From: Polytrichum commune
Lineage: Eukaryota; Streptophyta; Polytrichopsida; Polytrichales; Polytrichaceae
DNA length: 64,000 nt
Assembly: GCA_950295325.1 (NCBI GenBank)
Contig: OX485803.1
Location: 34,115,554-34,179,553, forward strand
Direction of reading: 5' to 3'
A program made the position numbers and the translations under genes. Positions 51,056 through 63,399 of the stretch are shown here, in pieces (positions within the stretch are counted from its first letter, which is position 1; every line of letters begins with the position of its first letter). Under the pieces are notes generated by a model that was given only the letters and a program-made list of their open reading frames with translations, did not search any database and had not been told where the DNA came from.

Positions 51056-52622
51056 GTGTGAGCACGAGTTTCCTTTTATGTGGTGATTACACATATTAAT
51101 GGACGCCTTTAGAAACGACTTTACCTACCTATATAGGGTTTGGGGGGGGGGGGGATGAGCATGCGGGGGTACGATGAGGGTTGTGTGTTGGGGAGGAAGT
51201 AGGTACTTACTTATTAGGAGGGCTTTGGGGGAAGCGAGCGAGGCGTAACCGAATGCAAAATCATCACAAGGGCAAGGGCGTCTCATGGCCATTCAAGTGC
51301 ACGAGATGTGGCATAATCGGGTTTAACTAATTGTAGGTTACACTACTACTCTAGTTGAGTGGCACCCAACCAATTTACGGTTCCCCAAACGGAGAGCCCC
51401 ATCTCGTGCAATGATGATGCGAGAACCCCCCATGGCCGACAACATGGCATGGCATGGCCGGGAAGCCAAAATCCACCTCCTCAACTTAAAGGGAGAAGAA
51501 AAGGGGAAAAGAAAAGAGGAAGAAGGAAGGTTAGTGGAAAGAAAATGTGTGTGTATAGTTTTTACTTACGGACGAAAGAAACGTCCCTCCTCTCTTGCCT
51601 TTGGACTTCAAAATGAGTTTTCAAGAGACATCTACCTATATTGTAAAGGGCTCTCTATTCCAACACAAACTAATTATCTTCTCTTTAGAGTTTTCCATGT
51701 GGTATGCTCACATTCGCTGAGACCACATGCGTCCCGTGTGGAAACTACGTTCCAGCACATTTAAAGATGAAACAGGGAGCCTCTCTATGGTATTGAGTTG
51801 AGCTCGAGATTTCACCTTCACATCTTCACTCCTCTTCATCTTTTAGAAACAAAACGGTAATGTCTTATACCACATAGCACACCACATCATATAGGCCCCT
51901 CATTCGGCATTCAAGGTGTGAAAGATTTTTTTTTCATTTTTTCGTTTTTTATTTGAAATATAAAAGTTTAGTATTTCAAGTGTTGTTTTGAGATAACAAG
52001 AGTTCTTGTGTATTTGTTTTTATCTTCTTCAAACATATTATATACTAAGCGGCGAACTAGCGTATGTGGTATGGTATTCAACTCCGTCTAAATTTCTTTC
52101 TAAAACCGAAGATATCATTTCCCACACTATTTTTACCACATCAAGCAACTCAACACATCATAGGATTCATGTGATTTGCCATAAGCTTCACCGGCTCCAA
52201 ACATCAACGTTGCTTGGGAAGGCTTGAGCTACTCAAAAGGCGTATCGCCTATAAACACCACATTTAGACCCTAAAGGCCCACTTCACACTAGAGCTTGAG
52301 GGCCCTTGACCCATGATAGACAAATTACATGATTGGTCGAGAAGCCGGAGATGGTCCAAGTTCGCTTTACACTAGATAGACCATGAGGGTTAGAGGGACC
52401 AACCAAATTTGAATGAATGAAAAATCTACATGGCACCTGCAAGTTCTTTGGCAACATACTTTAATAATCAAATGACCGGTCGTTAGTTAATACATATCAC
52501 ATGTTCTTTTGGTGTTTTCTAAATTGAGATCCCATATAATTGAGTGTACAAGTAAATCAGAGAGTGACAAATTTTGAATCAAAAAATGAACAATGTATTT
52601 GTGCAGGTGATGTTGATGATGA
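51056..52622. other. Intergenic, no gene seen
   Basis: Open frames near 51359-51764 are purine-rich and unlike known proteins. GGCCCACTTCACACTAGAG near 52277 recalls Harbinger-like ends. Confidence 0.45.
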
Positions 52623-52624
52623 TA

Positions 52625-52837
52625 CAATAAATAGTCCAATTAATGTGGGTTACTGTTTGGAGTTACATGTTGCTATATAGTGTTTTTACTGAGATTATCA
52701 AATTTTCACTTTGACAAGACAAACAACCCGGTCTGTATGCACTTACGTCAAAGAACATGAAATAACTTACTTGAAAAAAATGATAATCTCAGAAAGTTGT
52801 TATATAACAACATGCAGTTCTCCAAACACTAACCCAC

Positions 52838-52872
<35 letters not shown>

Positions 52873-52890
52873 TAATAGGACTATTTGGTG
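52625..52890. mobile_element. TA-flanked MITE, 266 bp, with (AAT)n in one end
   Basis: The left end CAATAAATAGTCCAATTAAT follows TA and the right end ATAGGACTATTTGGTG precedes TA. Inner arms GTGGGTTACTGTTTGGAG and the inverse CTCCAAACACTAACCCAC pair. An (AAT)n run (52841-52877) sits inside the right end. Confidence 0.85.
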
Positions 52891-53464
52891 TACCAATGAC
52901 CCCCAAAAAATGGTCCTCCCTTGGTTTTTCCTTTGGGCCATGTTGTCATTACCGAACCAAGACCTAAATTGTCAGTTAGCACTCCCTTTGTACACAACTT
53001 TACCATAATGGAACTTTTTTGCAACACCATGTCGTGCAACCTCTTTTTCTTATTCTTTTTCTTTTTTCCTTTTTTCAAGATTTAGTTTGCAACAACTTCA
53101 TAGCACCTTATGTAAATGTCTATATTCAACCAATCATGTTGTCAAATTTCAAGTGATTTTAGTAATATGAAATCAATTCGAATTCTAAGGTCATTTGAAT
53201 AAGTCAGTCATAATAAACTTGTTGACCGTTGACTATAGCCCTATGAGGTTTGGATGACATCCATCCATACTATTTGTATAAATTGGTCATTGTTCATGAA
53301 ATATATGGATGTCATCTAAACCCCGTACGCTACATATTTACCTCCATGAACAATGAGGCAAAAGTAAAGGTAGGTTTACAATGTACACAAGGGTCCAAAA
53401 CCGAAAGAAATTCATATGAACACAAAACCCCCTTGTTTTGGAACTCGAGATGAACTCAAACTTT

Positions 53465-53467
<3 letters not shown>

Positions 53468-53530
<63 letters not shown>
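53468..53530. repeat. (CT)n followed by (AT)n microsatellite
   Basis: About 22 CT units, then about 9 AT units. Confidence 0.97.
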
Positions 53531-53701
53531 AGATTTAGTGGAATTGGGAACCCATGAAACCTCCCAAGGAAACAATGCCATGGCTTTGTTTCTCATACTT
53601 TGAACTTGAACCATAATAAATACACTTTTGGGAATAATTTTCCACTCTTGATATAGTAGGATTGCTTGTTCTTTTTAGAGTCTCTTTGGTTGTGGATCTT
53701 A

Positions 53702-54192
53702 GGGCCACTTCACACACGAGCCAAGAGCTGTGACCATGAAATTGTGAGAGCCCAAAAGAAAAGTGTCCAAAGGCCATCCCAACACACCTCCAAAATCACG
53801 TAGTGTGGTCGCGGATCCTCAAGTGTAGTGTGAAGCCATATGTGACCGGGGCCTCAACCAAATGCTATTTCAATGAATTTCTATTCATGCGGGTCCTCTC
53901 ACATGATAAAATAAAATAAACCAATAGTTGTGAGCGTTTGGAATGCCATGGTCTCCCAGCTTTGTGTTGGGCCTACCTCCAAGAGATGGTTTTTGAAAAT
54001 AGTCCAAGTGACCAGGAAACACAATCCATTTGATGCCATGGAGACTTTACATCCACCTTGCATTCACTTGTATACTCCGTTCGTCCCTCAAGTGTAGTGT
54101 GAAGCGAACTTGGACTGGCTCCGCCTTTCCCACCAATGAGAGTGCTTGAAGTGTAATGGTCATGGGCTCTCAGTCTCGTGTGCGAAGTGGCC
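53702..54192. mobile_element. Harbinger-like element, ~491 bp (copy 2)
   Basis: Same orientation and near full-length similarity to 35006-35516. The left end GGGCCACTTCACACACGAG is preceded by TTA. The right end GAAGTGGCC has lost a base and is followed by TTTA. Confidence 0.82.
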
Positions 54193-54467
54193 TTTATTGA
54201 GACTTAACCTCATTCTTACTTCAAAACACCAAGCAGCTATCTCTAAGTGCACCTAGCCATGGCCTTGGGAATTAGGAGGTGGTCACCCAATATTTCCCAA
54301 CCGGATAGGCATCTAGGACCCTTACCATGTGACACCTGACCCTCTAGAATTAAAATATTGTATGATAATTCTTATATTCATTCAATGTTTCATTAATGTT
54401 CCATGTAAATACTGAACCACATTAATCCCGCCTCCACTTGTCTTTCAAAGTCTCGAGCACTAAGATA

Positions 54468-54961
54468 GAAAGAAAAGAAAAAGAAAAGAAAAAATAACGC
54501 CCGTATCTCGGTACCAGCATGAATGTGAGCCCGTTAACCTTATATTGATCACAGTGTTCTGTGATGCAATATAAGGTGTTTTGCCTCCACGGGAGGTGGG
54601 CTCTAATATTATATTAGTAAGTCCAACTTTATTATGGCGGGGGGACAAGGGTTTGTTTATTGTGTAGTTTTCTCTTAGGACTAGGTATGTGAGGTATTTG
54701 ATGGCGTTTTGGTTCATATGTTTCATGAGGGATTTGATGTTGGATTTAGGGATTTTTAGTTTGGTTAATTTATTGATGGAGTGTTTGTGTATGGCTCCTC
54801 TACCTCCAGCTGTGATGGTAATGATGGGGTTAGTTTTCCATCCATTGTTTTGTAGGGTGTCGATTAATGAGTCATATTTCATGTGTTTTCGGGTGAGTGC
54901 TTGTTTTGGGAATCTATCATGGCAGTATGTAAATTCAATAAATTGGATTGTGCGTGTGGAG
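54468..54961 (-). mobile_element. LINE 3' part, 494 bp, 5'-truncated, with C-terminal ORF remnant
   Basis: It has a pyrimidine tail like (TTTTC)n and an 11-bp duplication TATCTTAGTGC (plus-strand positions 54457-54467 and 54962-54972). It encodes FIEFTYCHDRFPKQAL, MKYDSLIDTLQNNGWKTNP and SNIKSLMKHMNQNAIKYLTY, resembling the extreme C-terminus of reverse-transcriptase polyproteins of non-LTR elements. The catalytic part is absent. The shared 3' region has GGCTCACATTCA and ATACGGGCGTTAT. Confidence 0.85.
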
Positions 54962-54972
54962 GCACTAAGATA

Positions 54973-57129
54973 TGTGAAGATTAGGTGGTCACTCTTCTAG
55001 GTTGGACACATGTATTTCAATGGGATGTGTAAAGCTTTGTTGTTATGAACGAACCCAAAAAAAATTTATATATATAATAAAAGGTATGTGTTGTGATGAG
55101 ATTGGATTGCGTGCTCAAAATATGTTGACCATACTAAGGTCAACAATTTACACATCCAGGAGGACCTCGCTCATCTCTTAAAATGAAAGACAATCTTCAC
55201 ATTAACCTCTTATAAGTTGTGCATCTCGATTATGATTATGAAACCACGCTCATTAGACAAAACAACATATTGGTAATGGACAATACACATGGTTTGGTTT
55301 CCTGCCACCTATTGAGGGGTTAATAATAAAAACATGTCCCCTATAGGTTGGTTGTTGGTACATCTCAATGTAAGCTCACTAGAATGAATCTAGGTTTCTA
55401 ACCTCGATGGAGGTGTTGATATAGCTTAAGACAATACTTATTGGGCTCTACACTAAATGTTGTATTTAGTGTTATATGGTATTTTATGTCATTGTGGTAG
55501 CTTTTTTGAAGACACTTTTAAAAAAAATAAGTTTACAAGTACTATCATTCCAACCCACTCTTAGTTCATCCACAATCCAAAACTCTACATGCTCTGACGG
55601 GAAAAAAGAAGAAAAAAGAAAAAAGTGAGTAAGTGAGAGGAAGAACTAGGATGAACAATGCATTAAGTCAATGCAAACTTAGATTTAATCACCTTCTACA
55701 CTTATTATTGTGGGTTGAAAGTTAGTGTGAGTAGAAAATATCATGGTTTGTTGTTAGGGTGGTATATAAATGTATGAAGTACTAATATGTATAATGGTGT
55801 AACATTTGTATCTTATATTTGCACCCACATTAGTTCATGTTCGTGTACAAGACATTGAAATCATATTCTTAGTGTTGAGCTTATAATATTGTGGGCTCAA
55901 AAATGGCATGGGTTGAGGAAAGGTACATTGACAAAAATTATCGTGGTATGACAAAATTATAGTGAGCCAAAGTAATAGGTGTGGAAGGTGTTGATGCCTG
56001 GCAATTCCCATATGTGTATGCAAAACATTAGACATAGTTGTAATGGGTTATCAAAAACAAAGAGCCTAAACATGAATTCTGAAGTTATGTTCTAGTGGTC
56101 ATAACCTTCGGTATCTTCTCTTGATATCCAACATCAATAAGTGGTGAACGCTCTTCAAGACAAGTCACATGAGCCTATTACACGGGTAGATCACTCTAAG
56201 GCATTTTTGTGCACCATGTGCGGCTGGGTGTTTTTTTTGTTTTGGGGCTATTTACCTTCAAGGGTTGAATTAAAGCCTCCCTATAATTACTTAAATTTCA
56301 AAAATGGCCCATTTGGTTGCACCCTTCCATTACTTATATTGTCCAAGTCACTGCAATTTTTTGTACTCTATATTCTTTTTAAGTAATAAAAGCTAATCTA
56401 CTTCCTAACGCAATTGACGAGTGTTAAGGGAAAGCATGGAAACAAAGAAGGGTGCAAACAATATTACCGTTGCAAACAGAGTTATGAAGAAAACACATAG
56501 GAGACCATAGCAAAGTAATACCATTGCAAACACTGTTATGATGAAAACACATAGGAGATGCTAGCACAAATACCATAGCGGTCATTACCATACTAAACAT
56601 ACCTTCTGGGATCCTCATCTTCAACCCTTATATTAATTTTACAAAAAAATAATGGCCCACGTTTTATGTCCATCTAACTTACTTATAACGAGATTGTCTA
56701 CATTTAATGGCCCCTTCATTATTTGGAATTCCTTTATAATTTTTAATTTCAAATGATTTTAATCCTCTCTATATTATGCCGCACGTCGTTTTTTAAATGC
56801 ACTAAGTGATCTACCCGTGGCCTATTACTACACTAAATAGTCCTATTAGTCTTTGTGTGGGCCACATTAATTTTAACCCACACCAAATCTCTAGTTTAAA
56901 TTTAGTGTAAACCACATTACTTGTTAGTCTTGGGAAATTGATGTGAGTAAGTATTTTAATTTTGCTACTTTTGATGTAAGGAGAGGATTTTATTTTATGT
57001 GTGGTGTTGATCGGAAGTCTCTAAGAAACCTACTAAGGGGAAGAATAAGATGTAGGGTCTTGGACCTATGTTAATTCCACCCCGACTAGATAATTAGAGT
57101 GGCCCACATTAAACATTTTCACACGAATT
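54973..57129. other. Intergenic with MITE ends
   Basis: CACTAAATGTTGTATTTAGTG after TA near 55451 and CACTAAATAGTCCTATTAG near 56832 are MITE ends. Two similar 60-bp units (CAAACACTGTTATGATGAAA) lie at 56465-56580. Confidence 0.45.
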
Positions 57130-58230
57130 TTACACTCGTATAGATAGGAATGTGTTATTAATAGAAGAGGTGCAAATTTTTGATCGGGACCCCATTGGCA
57201 ATCTATAGGATACTGGAATTTCAATCAAGCTGGGACTGAATTTCGATAAAGTTGGAACCAATAGTGACATGACACATGTCATGGTTTTGAGTGCTAAAGT
57301 GAGGTGGAATGAGCAGTTTTTACAAACTCTTAAACATTGGTAATATGTCCAGGCCAATTTTTGGCTTCAAAAATTCATAGCAATTTCAAATTTAAGGAAT
57401 AAATTGCCCTAAAAAATGCAATCCTCCTAATTTCTATCCTCCTACATGGGAAAAATTTGCACCACCATATATTCCTCCAAATATGCCATAAAATCTCTTA
57501 AGTGATCGGTTATGGGCGCCTCTACTCTAGTGTACCTTCAAAGCATGTCTAGTTCCCCATAAGATCACAAGCTTTCAACTCCACATTAGAGTTCAACCAC
57601 CTATTCCCAATCAGGACCCCATTAGCAATATATAGGGTACTGGAATCTCAATCAGGTTGGGATTGCTTTCAATAATTTCTTTCCTTGGGTGGTTAAAATA
57701 AGGTATCATGTTTCACAACTTGGGCTTTTGTGCATAGCAGGACATGATTGCCAACTGTCACATTAATCAGAGCATGAGTAAGTGAGAATGTTGAAGTTTT
57801 CAAAACTAATCATAAGCAAATATTTCCAAAAAGCAGGGGTCTTTAGGTCATAATCTAGACCCCATGAAGGTATTTATTTCCACTTCTACGAAAGTTTTTA
57901 ATATATGCTTACAATCCAAAAGAAACTCCAAAAACAATGTTAGAACTTAAAACTCTTTTAGGCTTAGCTCCAAAATTCCAAATACTTGCAGGTGCTACAA
58001 TGAGGAAGAGGGATTGCATGCAATTTTCAGGGTTGAAGAAAACTCACAATTTGGTCACAATGGAAGATTTCTTTTGATGATGATCAACAACAATGCACAC
58101 CCTTCCTCCCAACTTGTACACCATCACTTCTTGGTTTCCAAGGGTGAGCTTCCATGTAGGCTGCTCGCCCACCAAATTCTAGTGTGAATAAAGACAAACC
58201 CACTTGAATGTAGAAGGAATCTTGTGGGGT
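57130..58230. mobile_element. Diverged foldback-family fragments
   Basis: Shares GATTGCCAATGGGG-, GAGTGCTAAAGTGAGG- and GGGCGCCTCTACTCTAG-type blocks with the foldback elements at 36783 and 58697, in broken order. Confidence 0.55.
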
Positions 58231-58250
58231 AGGGTTTGTATCTACCAACT

Positions 58251-58475
58251 ACATCAAATATGATGTTTAGTGGCAATTATGGTTTGGAGTTACACAAAGT
58301 CATATATTTTTATTATTGATGTAGTTTTTACCAAGTAAAATTGTTCGTGTTCTATAATGTCCAAACAACCAATTGCACATTTGTTGGTAAAATGTGAGAT
58401 ATACATTAAATAGATATAATATTGCGTAATTCCAAATAGTAAGTGACACTAAATATCATATTTAGTGTAGCTACT
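58251..58475. mobile_element. TA-flanked pogo-type MITE, ~225 bp
   Basis: The left end is CATCAAATATGATGTTTAGTG after TA, and the right end CACTAAATATCATATTTAGTG before TA. Its middle is colinear, in reverse, with 11046-11230 of the pogo-like element. Confidence 0.75.
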
Positions 58476-58696
58476 CTCACCTTCTCAAATCTAGGCCCAC
58501 CTACTAACCTCCTCCTAAAATTGGGTCTTTAATCCTTCGGTGACCAGAGCTTGTAGATTGAATATTCTTTAGTGGGCACATGGAAGTCGGGTGGCCCATG
58601 CCACGGCCCTCCACGTTCTAGTGGACCCACATAATGTGGTTAGATTGCGGCTTGCCCTTAACTATATGCGAAAATCTTCAACCCATTATTTTCTAG

Positions 58697-59460
58697 AATC
58701 TAGACTACAATAGAGGCATCCATAACCAATCACTTAAGAGATTTTGTGCCAAATTTGGAGAAGTATAAGGTGGCGCAAACTTTCCCTGTTGAGGAAGATA
58801 AAAATAAGGAGGATTGCAAGTTTTTCCCGTGCAAGAAGATAGAAAGAAGGAGGATTGCAAAATTTTCGGTAATTTTATTCCTTGAAATTGAAATTATTGT
58901 GAATTTTTGAAGCCAAAAGTTGGTCTAAACATATTATCTATGTCTAGAGTCTACCATAACCGCTCACTCCTCCTCACTTTAGCACTCAAAACTAGGACAT
59001 GTGTCATGGCACTATTGGTTCTAGCTACATCAAAATACAATCCCAACCTATCCGAAATTCCGGTACTCTGTAGATTGCCAATGGGGTCTTGATCGGGAAT
59101 AGGTGCCTCTACTATAGTGGGCAAGTAGCGTAAACGGAAACTCACCCTTAAGTCTCCAACATCAATCATGGTATCATCAAGGAATTAATAGTGCCATGAC
59201 ACATGTCCTCAATTTTGAGTTCTAAAGTGAGGAAGAGTTCATCTCAAAATGAGTGATTTTAGCAAACTCTAAGACATTAGTAATGTGTTCGGGCCAACTT
59301 TTGGCTTCAAAATTTCACACTAATTCCAATTAAAGGAATAAAATTACCAATTATTTTTTGCAATCCCCCTGATTTCTATCTTCCTAAATTGCACTGCCTT
59401 ATACTTCTCCATATTTGACGCAGAATCTCAAGTGATCAGTCATGGGTGGCTCTATCTTAA
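58697..59460. mobile_element. Long foldback element, ~760 bp
   Basis: The outer ends AGAGGCATCCATAACCAATC and, inverted near 59455, AGAGCCACCCATGACTGATC begin arms of about 350 bp that pair across a centre near 59085. Confidence 0.7.
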
Positions 59461-60082
59461 TACATCACAGGACACAGTCTGGATTTCTTTTCCATTCTTA
59501 AGCCAAAGGAAAATGGTTCAACATGACATACTAGGGAGTGCTAAATACTTCTCTTTATAATATTTTAAGGAGCACTAAATAGAACCCTTACGTATGAAGG
59601 AACAAAAGCAGAACAGTTCAATAGAAGACCTCAATCTTTAGGTAGCCATGCCCTTTGAAAAATTGAAAAATAACTTTCATATTCGCTGTTGATTGTGTGA
59701 AGCAACTCTCCTTCAAATACCATGGCATGATAGGACAATATTTTTTCTTTACACTCCAGAGGAAAGGTATACAGCTACAAAAAGGAAATATTGCTCTTTG
59801 ATACCCATCAAAAATCTTTACTGCAAGAGGGGCATGCTCGTCCTTGGTCACTAAAACATATCCCAACAAATGTAAGTTAGATCCCTGACCATACAGAGAG
59901 CGATTCTACAAACTCCAGCACATACCTTAGGCCTAGATTTTAAAATCGTAAAAGAAAAAGAAACAATAGATCAAATGAATACTAACGTGTGCTTTTGACA
60001 AAATTGTAAATGATGATAGCCTGTGCTGTTGCTGGAAGCCATTAGTTTTATTGCAAAAAAATGATGTTTACATTTTATAACA
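59461..60082 (-). other. 3' flank of the kinase gene
   Basis: Probably includes the kinase 3' UTR next to 60083. No other gene is recognised. Confidence 0.4.
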
Positions 60083-62718
60083 CTATGAGTGAGTATACTG
60101 TGGGTGAAACCCTTGAAAGCAACGCAAGAACGTGTTGGAACGCTCTGATGGAGACTGCCATTTTGACCGATCAAATTTGAAGTCGGGACTATTTAAAGAT
60201 AAGTTGAAATTTTCAAGAGTTTGCACAATCTGGAAAAAGTTTGGACGTTTCTGTGGGTTTGATGCCCAACACTCTTGCATCAACTGTTGCAATGGTGCTG
60301 GACAGTGGTGTGGTATCTTTGGCCTTGCATTCTGCAGTATCAATCAGCTCAATTAATTCACAAAGTGCTAAAAATGATTTAGGTGAAAACCAACTTCGGA
60401 CGATTCCTAGCAATTTACACATGCACGGAAAACATGCTAGAATTCCAGTGAAAGTAGCTTTGAGGTGCTTTTGGCTCCCACAAAGTGATGAAAAGAACGT
60501 TGCTAACAAAATAATTCGCCAATAAACCAATTAGAAGTTCTTAGTGTACGGCCAAAGACATACCTTATGAACAACTGCATAAGCCACCTGAACAGGTGTC
60601 ATTTCTTCAAAGGGCAGCTGTCCTGTGACAAGTTCCCATAGCACTACACCGAAACTGTACACATCCACCTTCTTTGAATAGTGTTTATGACTGATCATTT
60701 CGGGGGCCATCCAGCGGTATGTCCCAGTATCATCGATTCGGGCGTCACATTCTGTCTCTAGGCACCCCACTCCAAAATCTGTCAACTTTACATGTAGATC
60801 CTCTGTGAGCACAAGATTCTCAGACTTCAAATCCCTATGCACCACGCCTTGAGTATGCAAATACTCCATCCCGCGAGCAACATCCAGCGCCATACAAACA
60901 ATTGTTTCTGTAGGAATTGGACCATTCTCGCTTTTGTGGAGAAAAGCTCGCAATGAACCAGATGGCACATACTCCATAATGGTGCAGCACACTGGAGGTT
61001 TCCAAGAAGCTGCAACAAACTGCAGACAGAAAAAACATAAAAATTGAGTACCATGATGAAAATGTAGACAATCAATACCTCCATACAGGATGTTCCTATC
61101 CTTTTTAAAGCACAAAGCTAACGAAATTGTATGTGTCACTTTACACTAGATGCTTCTTTCCTATCCAAATTCTCACATCACTAAATTGTTGATGGTATAT
61201 ACTCCAGGCATACTATTAAAGTGACTTACTCTTGGCAACAATATAGCACAGCCCACAGTATACACCGGCACGCATTAAAATAGTGTAAAACCTTATGCTT
61301 GAGAGAATTGTTTTTGCATCAATCTCTCCACACACCCCAAATTCACGGAAACTCCATTTTAATAGACTAACATTTGACAAGGATATATTGGTGAAATGAT
61401 TATTTCAATTTGAGAGTAATCTATTTTCAAAATAAGTATTCTAATTTAGAATCCAAAACCGTCCAGGTATGCAATGGATCTCATCTCTAAAAAGCACAAT
61501 ATTTTCCATCCAACTGAAATTCTGTGACCTATAACATGGGCCTCCAATGTTATAACCTGCGGGTTGGAAAAGACCATGCACTCACAGCATTATCCTAGAT
61601 GTTTGTAGTGTTCATTTTGTTGTGTACAGTGTGGCCCACAGTATTTACTGTGATTGATGTAGTTTGCATAAACTTACATCCATGTCATTAGACAAACTAA
61701 AAAGTCCAGAACCCTCCTCTCCAATTTGTCATTCAAATAAGGATCCACAAAAAGGCTGCGGATAGAATTGAGTACATAAAACTGGGACAAATCGTAACAG
61801 AAAAGGACACCTTCTACAAAGACCAAAGTAGGCTCAATACTGTCTAGCATGCTTTCTACACTGTAGTAAAAACAAATAGCAGACAAAAGAAGAGATCCAC
61901 AGGCCAAGTGACTCCTGATCGCTTTGACATGTAATAAGACTTGGTACATATGAATAAAGGTACACAACGAGCCATCCTTTGTAATAATAACTGTCCACTA
62001 ATCTGCACTCTAACGGGTATCAAGAACCATAACATTTCCTTAACACCAATCAGAGCACTATCAAGCTGAGGGCAAAGATTGTTGATGAAGAAGGTGGGTT
62101 TTAATGAAGCAATTAGCAAGCTTCACACTTACAAATCCCCAATTACATCATCCAATCTTTAAAATCCTACATGAATCTATGTTTAGAGGGTATAGAGAAG
62201 ACAATTCAACCAAGAATAACAGAATAATCCATTGATAGCCATAAGCACAGTCAATGAACAAAACAAGGAGATTGACTGCCCCTATAGCTGTCACAAAATC
62301 CAAAGTGCTCAGTAATCTACACAATCTGTGTTGGTTGTAATATCAATAATCACTGTTCAATCCAATTCTCAAATCTTTACAGCATCCTGACAATGTATTC
62401 TATAAGAATCAAGAAACACCACAACAACAACGTAAGGAATAATCAGAAGACAGAAGTTACCTTCACAATATTGGGATGCTGTAGTTGTGACAGGCAATAT
62501 ACTTCTTGCATGAATTGCCTCTCCAGCTTAGCTGCCTCCTCCTCACACTCATCTAGCCTTAGAAGTTTAACAGCCACATCTTGGTCTTTGTAAACCCCAT
62601 GGTAGAGCCGACTGTGATTACCTGAAGCAAACTTTTTCCCCAGAAATAATGAAGACATGTCACAGACCCATTCCTCAGGGACCTCCAACTGCAACTGAGG
62701 TGTTGCTGGATCAACAAA
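60083..62718 (-). CDS. Group C Raf-like Ser/Thr protein kinase, 3' three exons (5' end outside the window)
   Basis: Exons (minus strand): 62718-62461, 61019-60564, 60331-60083, all joined at phase 0 with GT-AG introns, giving 320 residues with a full kinase domain. Numbering from the first visible residue: glycine-loop region GKKFASGNHSRLYHG (27-41), VAVK Lys51, HRDLKSEN (147-154), DFG (167-169), GTYRWMAPE (185-193), DVYSFGVVLWE, and the late motif NARPKIPHHCPAPLQQ. Best remembered relatives are plant RAF43/At5g58950-like kinases, close to HT1. The region begins at a splice acceptor (TTTGCAG), so it is not the start. Relatives carry a long N-terminal region before PEEWVCDMSSLFLG, and no matching exon is evident up to 64000. 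These are cytosolic MAPKKK-like kinases in environmental signalling; the substrate here is unknown. The tail after the domain is short and ends HPQYTHS. Confidence 0.94.
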
Positions 62719-63399
62719 CTGCAAACCAGCAAGAAAACCAAGTCAGATATAGTGAAACATAAAACTAAGAGTACAACACTTCCCAGGATCTCATAGTCTA
62801 AGAAGATAAGAACCTATGATGTTCAAGAAAAAGCAATATCCTAAAACATTGGTTGAAAAGGAATCATACACAGGAACAGTAGACCACCTTGCAGACAAAA
62901 AGCTGGCAATTCTATCAAAGCATAATAAACTCAACACACTATACTTAGTTCTTTGCCTTCACTCGTATGAAGGGGCGATTGCACACAACTACTCCAGCAG
63001 TTGTGCTCGTGGCTTGGGCCCACCTCCAACCTCAACTGATACTTTCTTTCTTTTAAACAAGGTGTACATGGAGTTGACGAGTGGATTTGACCTCAATTAA
63101 CATCCCTCCTATTGGTGCAATCTGTTGGATTGGAGACAACATTTTATGGATTCTAGTGTAAAGTTTGTCTAAGTGCTCAAAAACCCTCTTCCGTGCTTTG
63201 GGCAAAGCATGAACTTGTCTCCTGATGCAACATAGTCACTAAAACAAAATATAACCAAAGAGAGTGAACTCCAACCATCGCAACTGTGCTCAACTACACC
63301 TTGTAACATAGTTGTCGAAAAGTAGATGTACTTGTGGTTGTCATCAATGCAATTTATCCTCCCTCATCCCTCAAAAATATGAAGAGCCAAAGAAAGTAA
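62719..63399. other. Intron or upstream region of the kinase gene
   Basis: A polypyrimidine-TTTGCAG acceptor ends at 62719, so the adjoining sequence is an intron. No upstream coding exon is convincing. Confidence 0.5.

Noticed and set aside
54460-54882. 140-residue minus-strand open frame as a host gene
   Set aside because: It lies within a 5'-truncated LINE with target duplications, and its end is in the tail and duplication.
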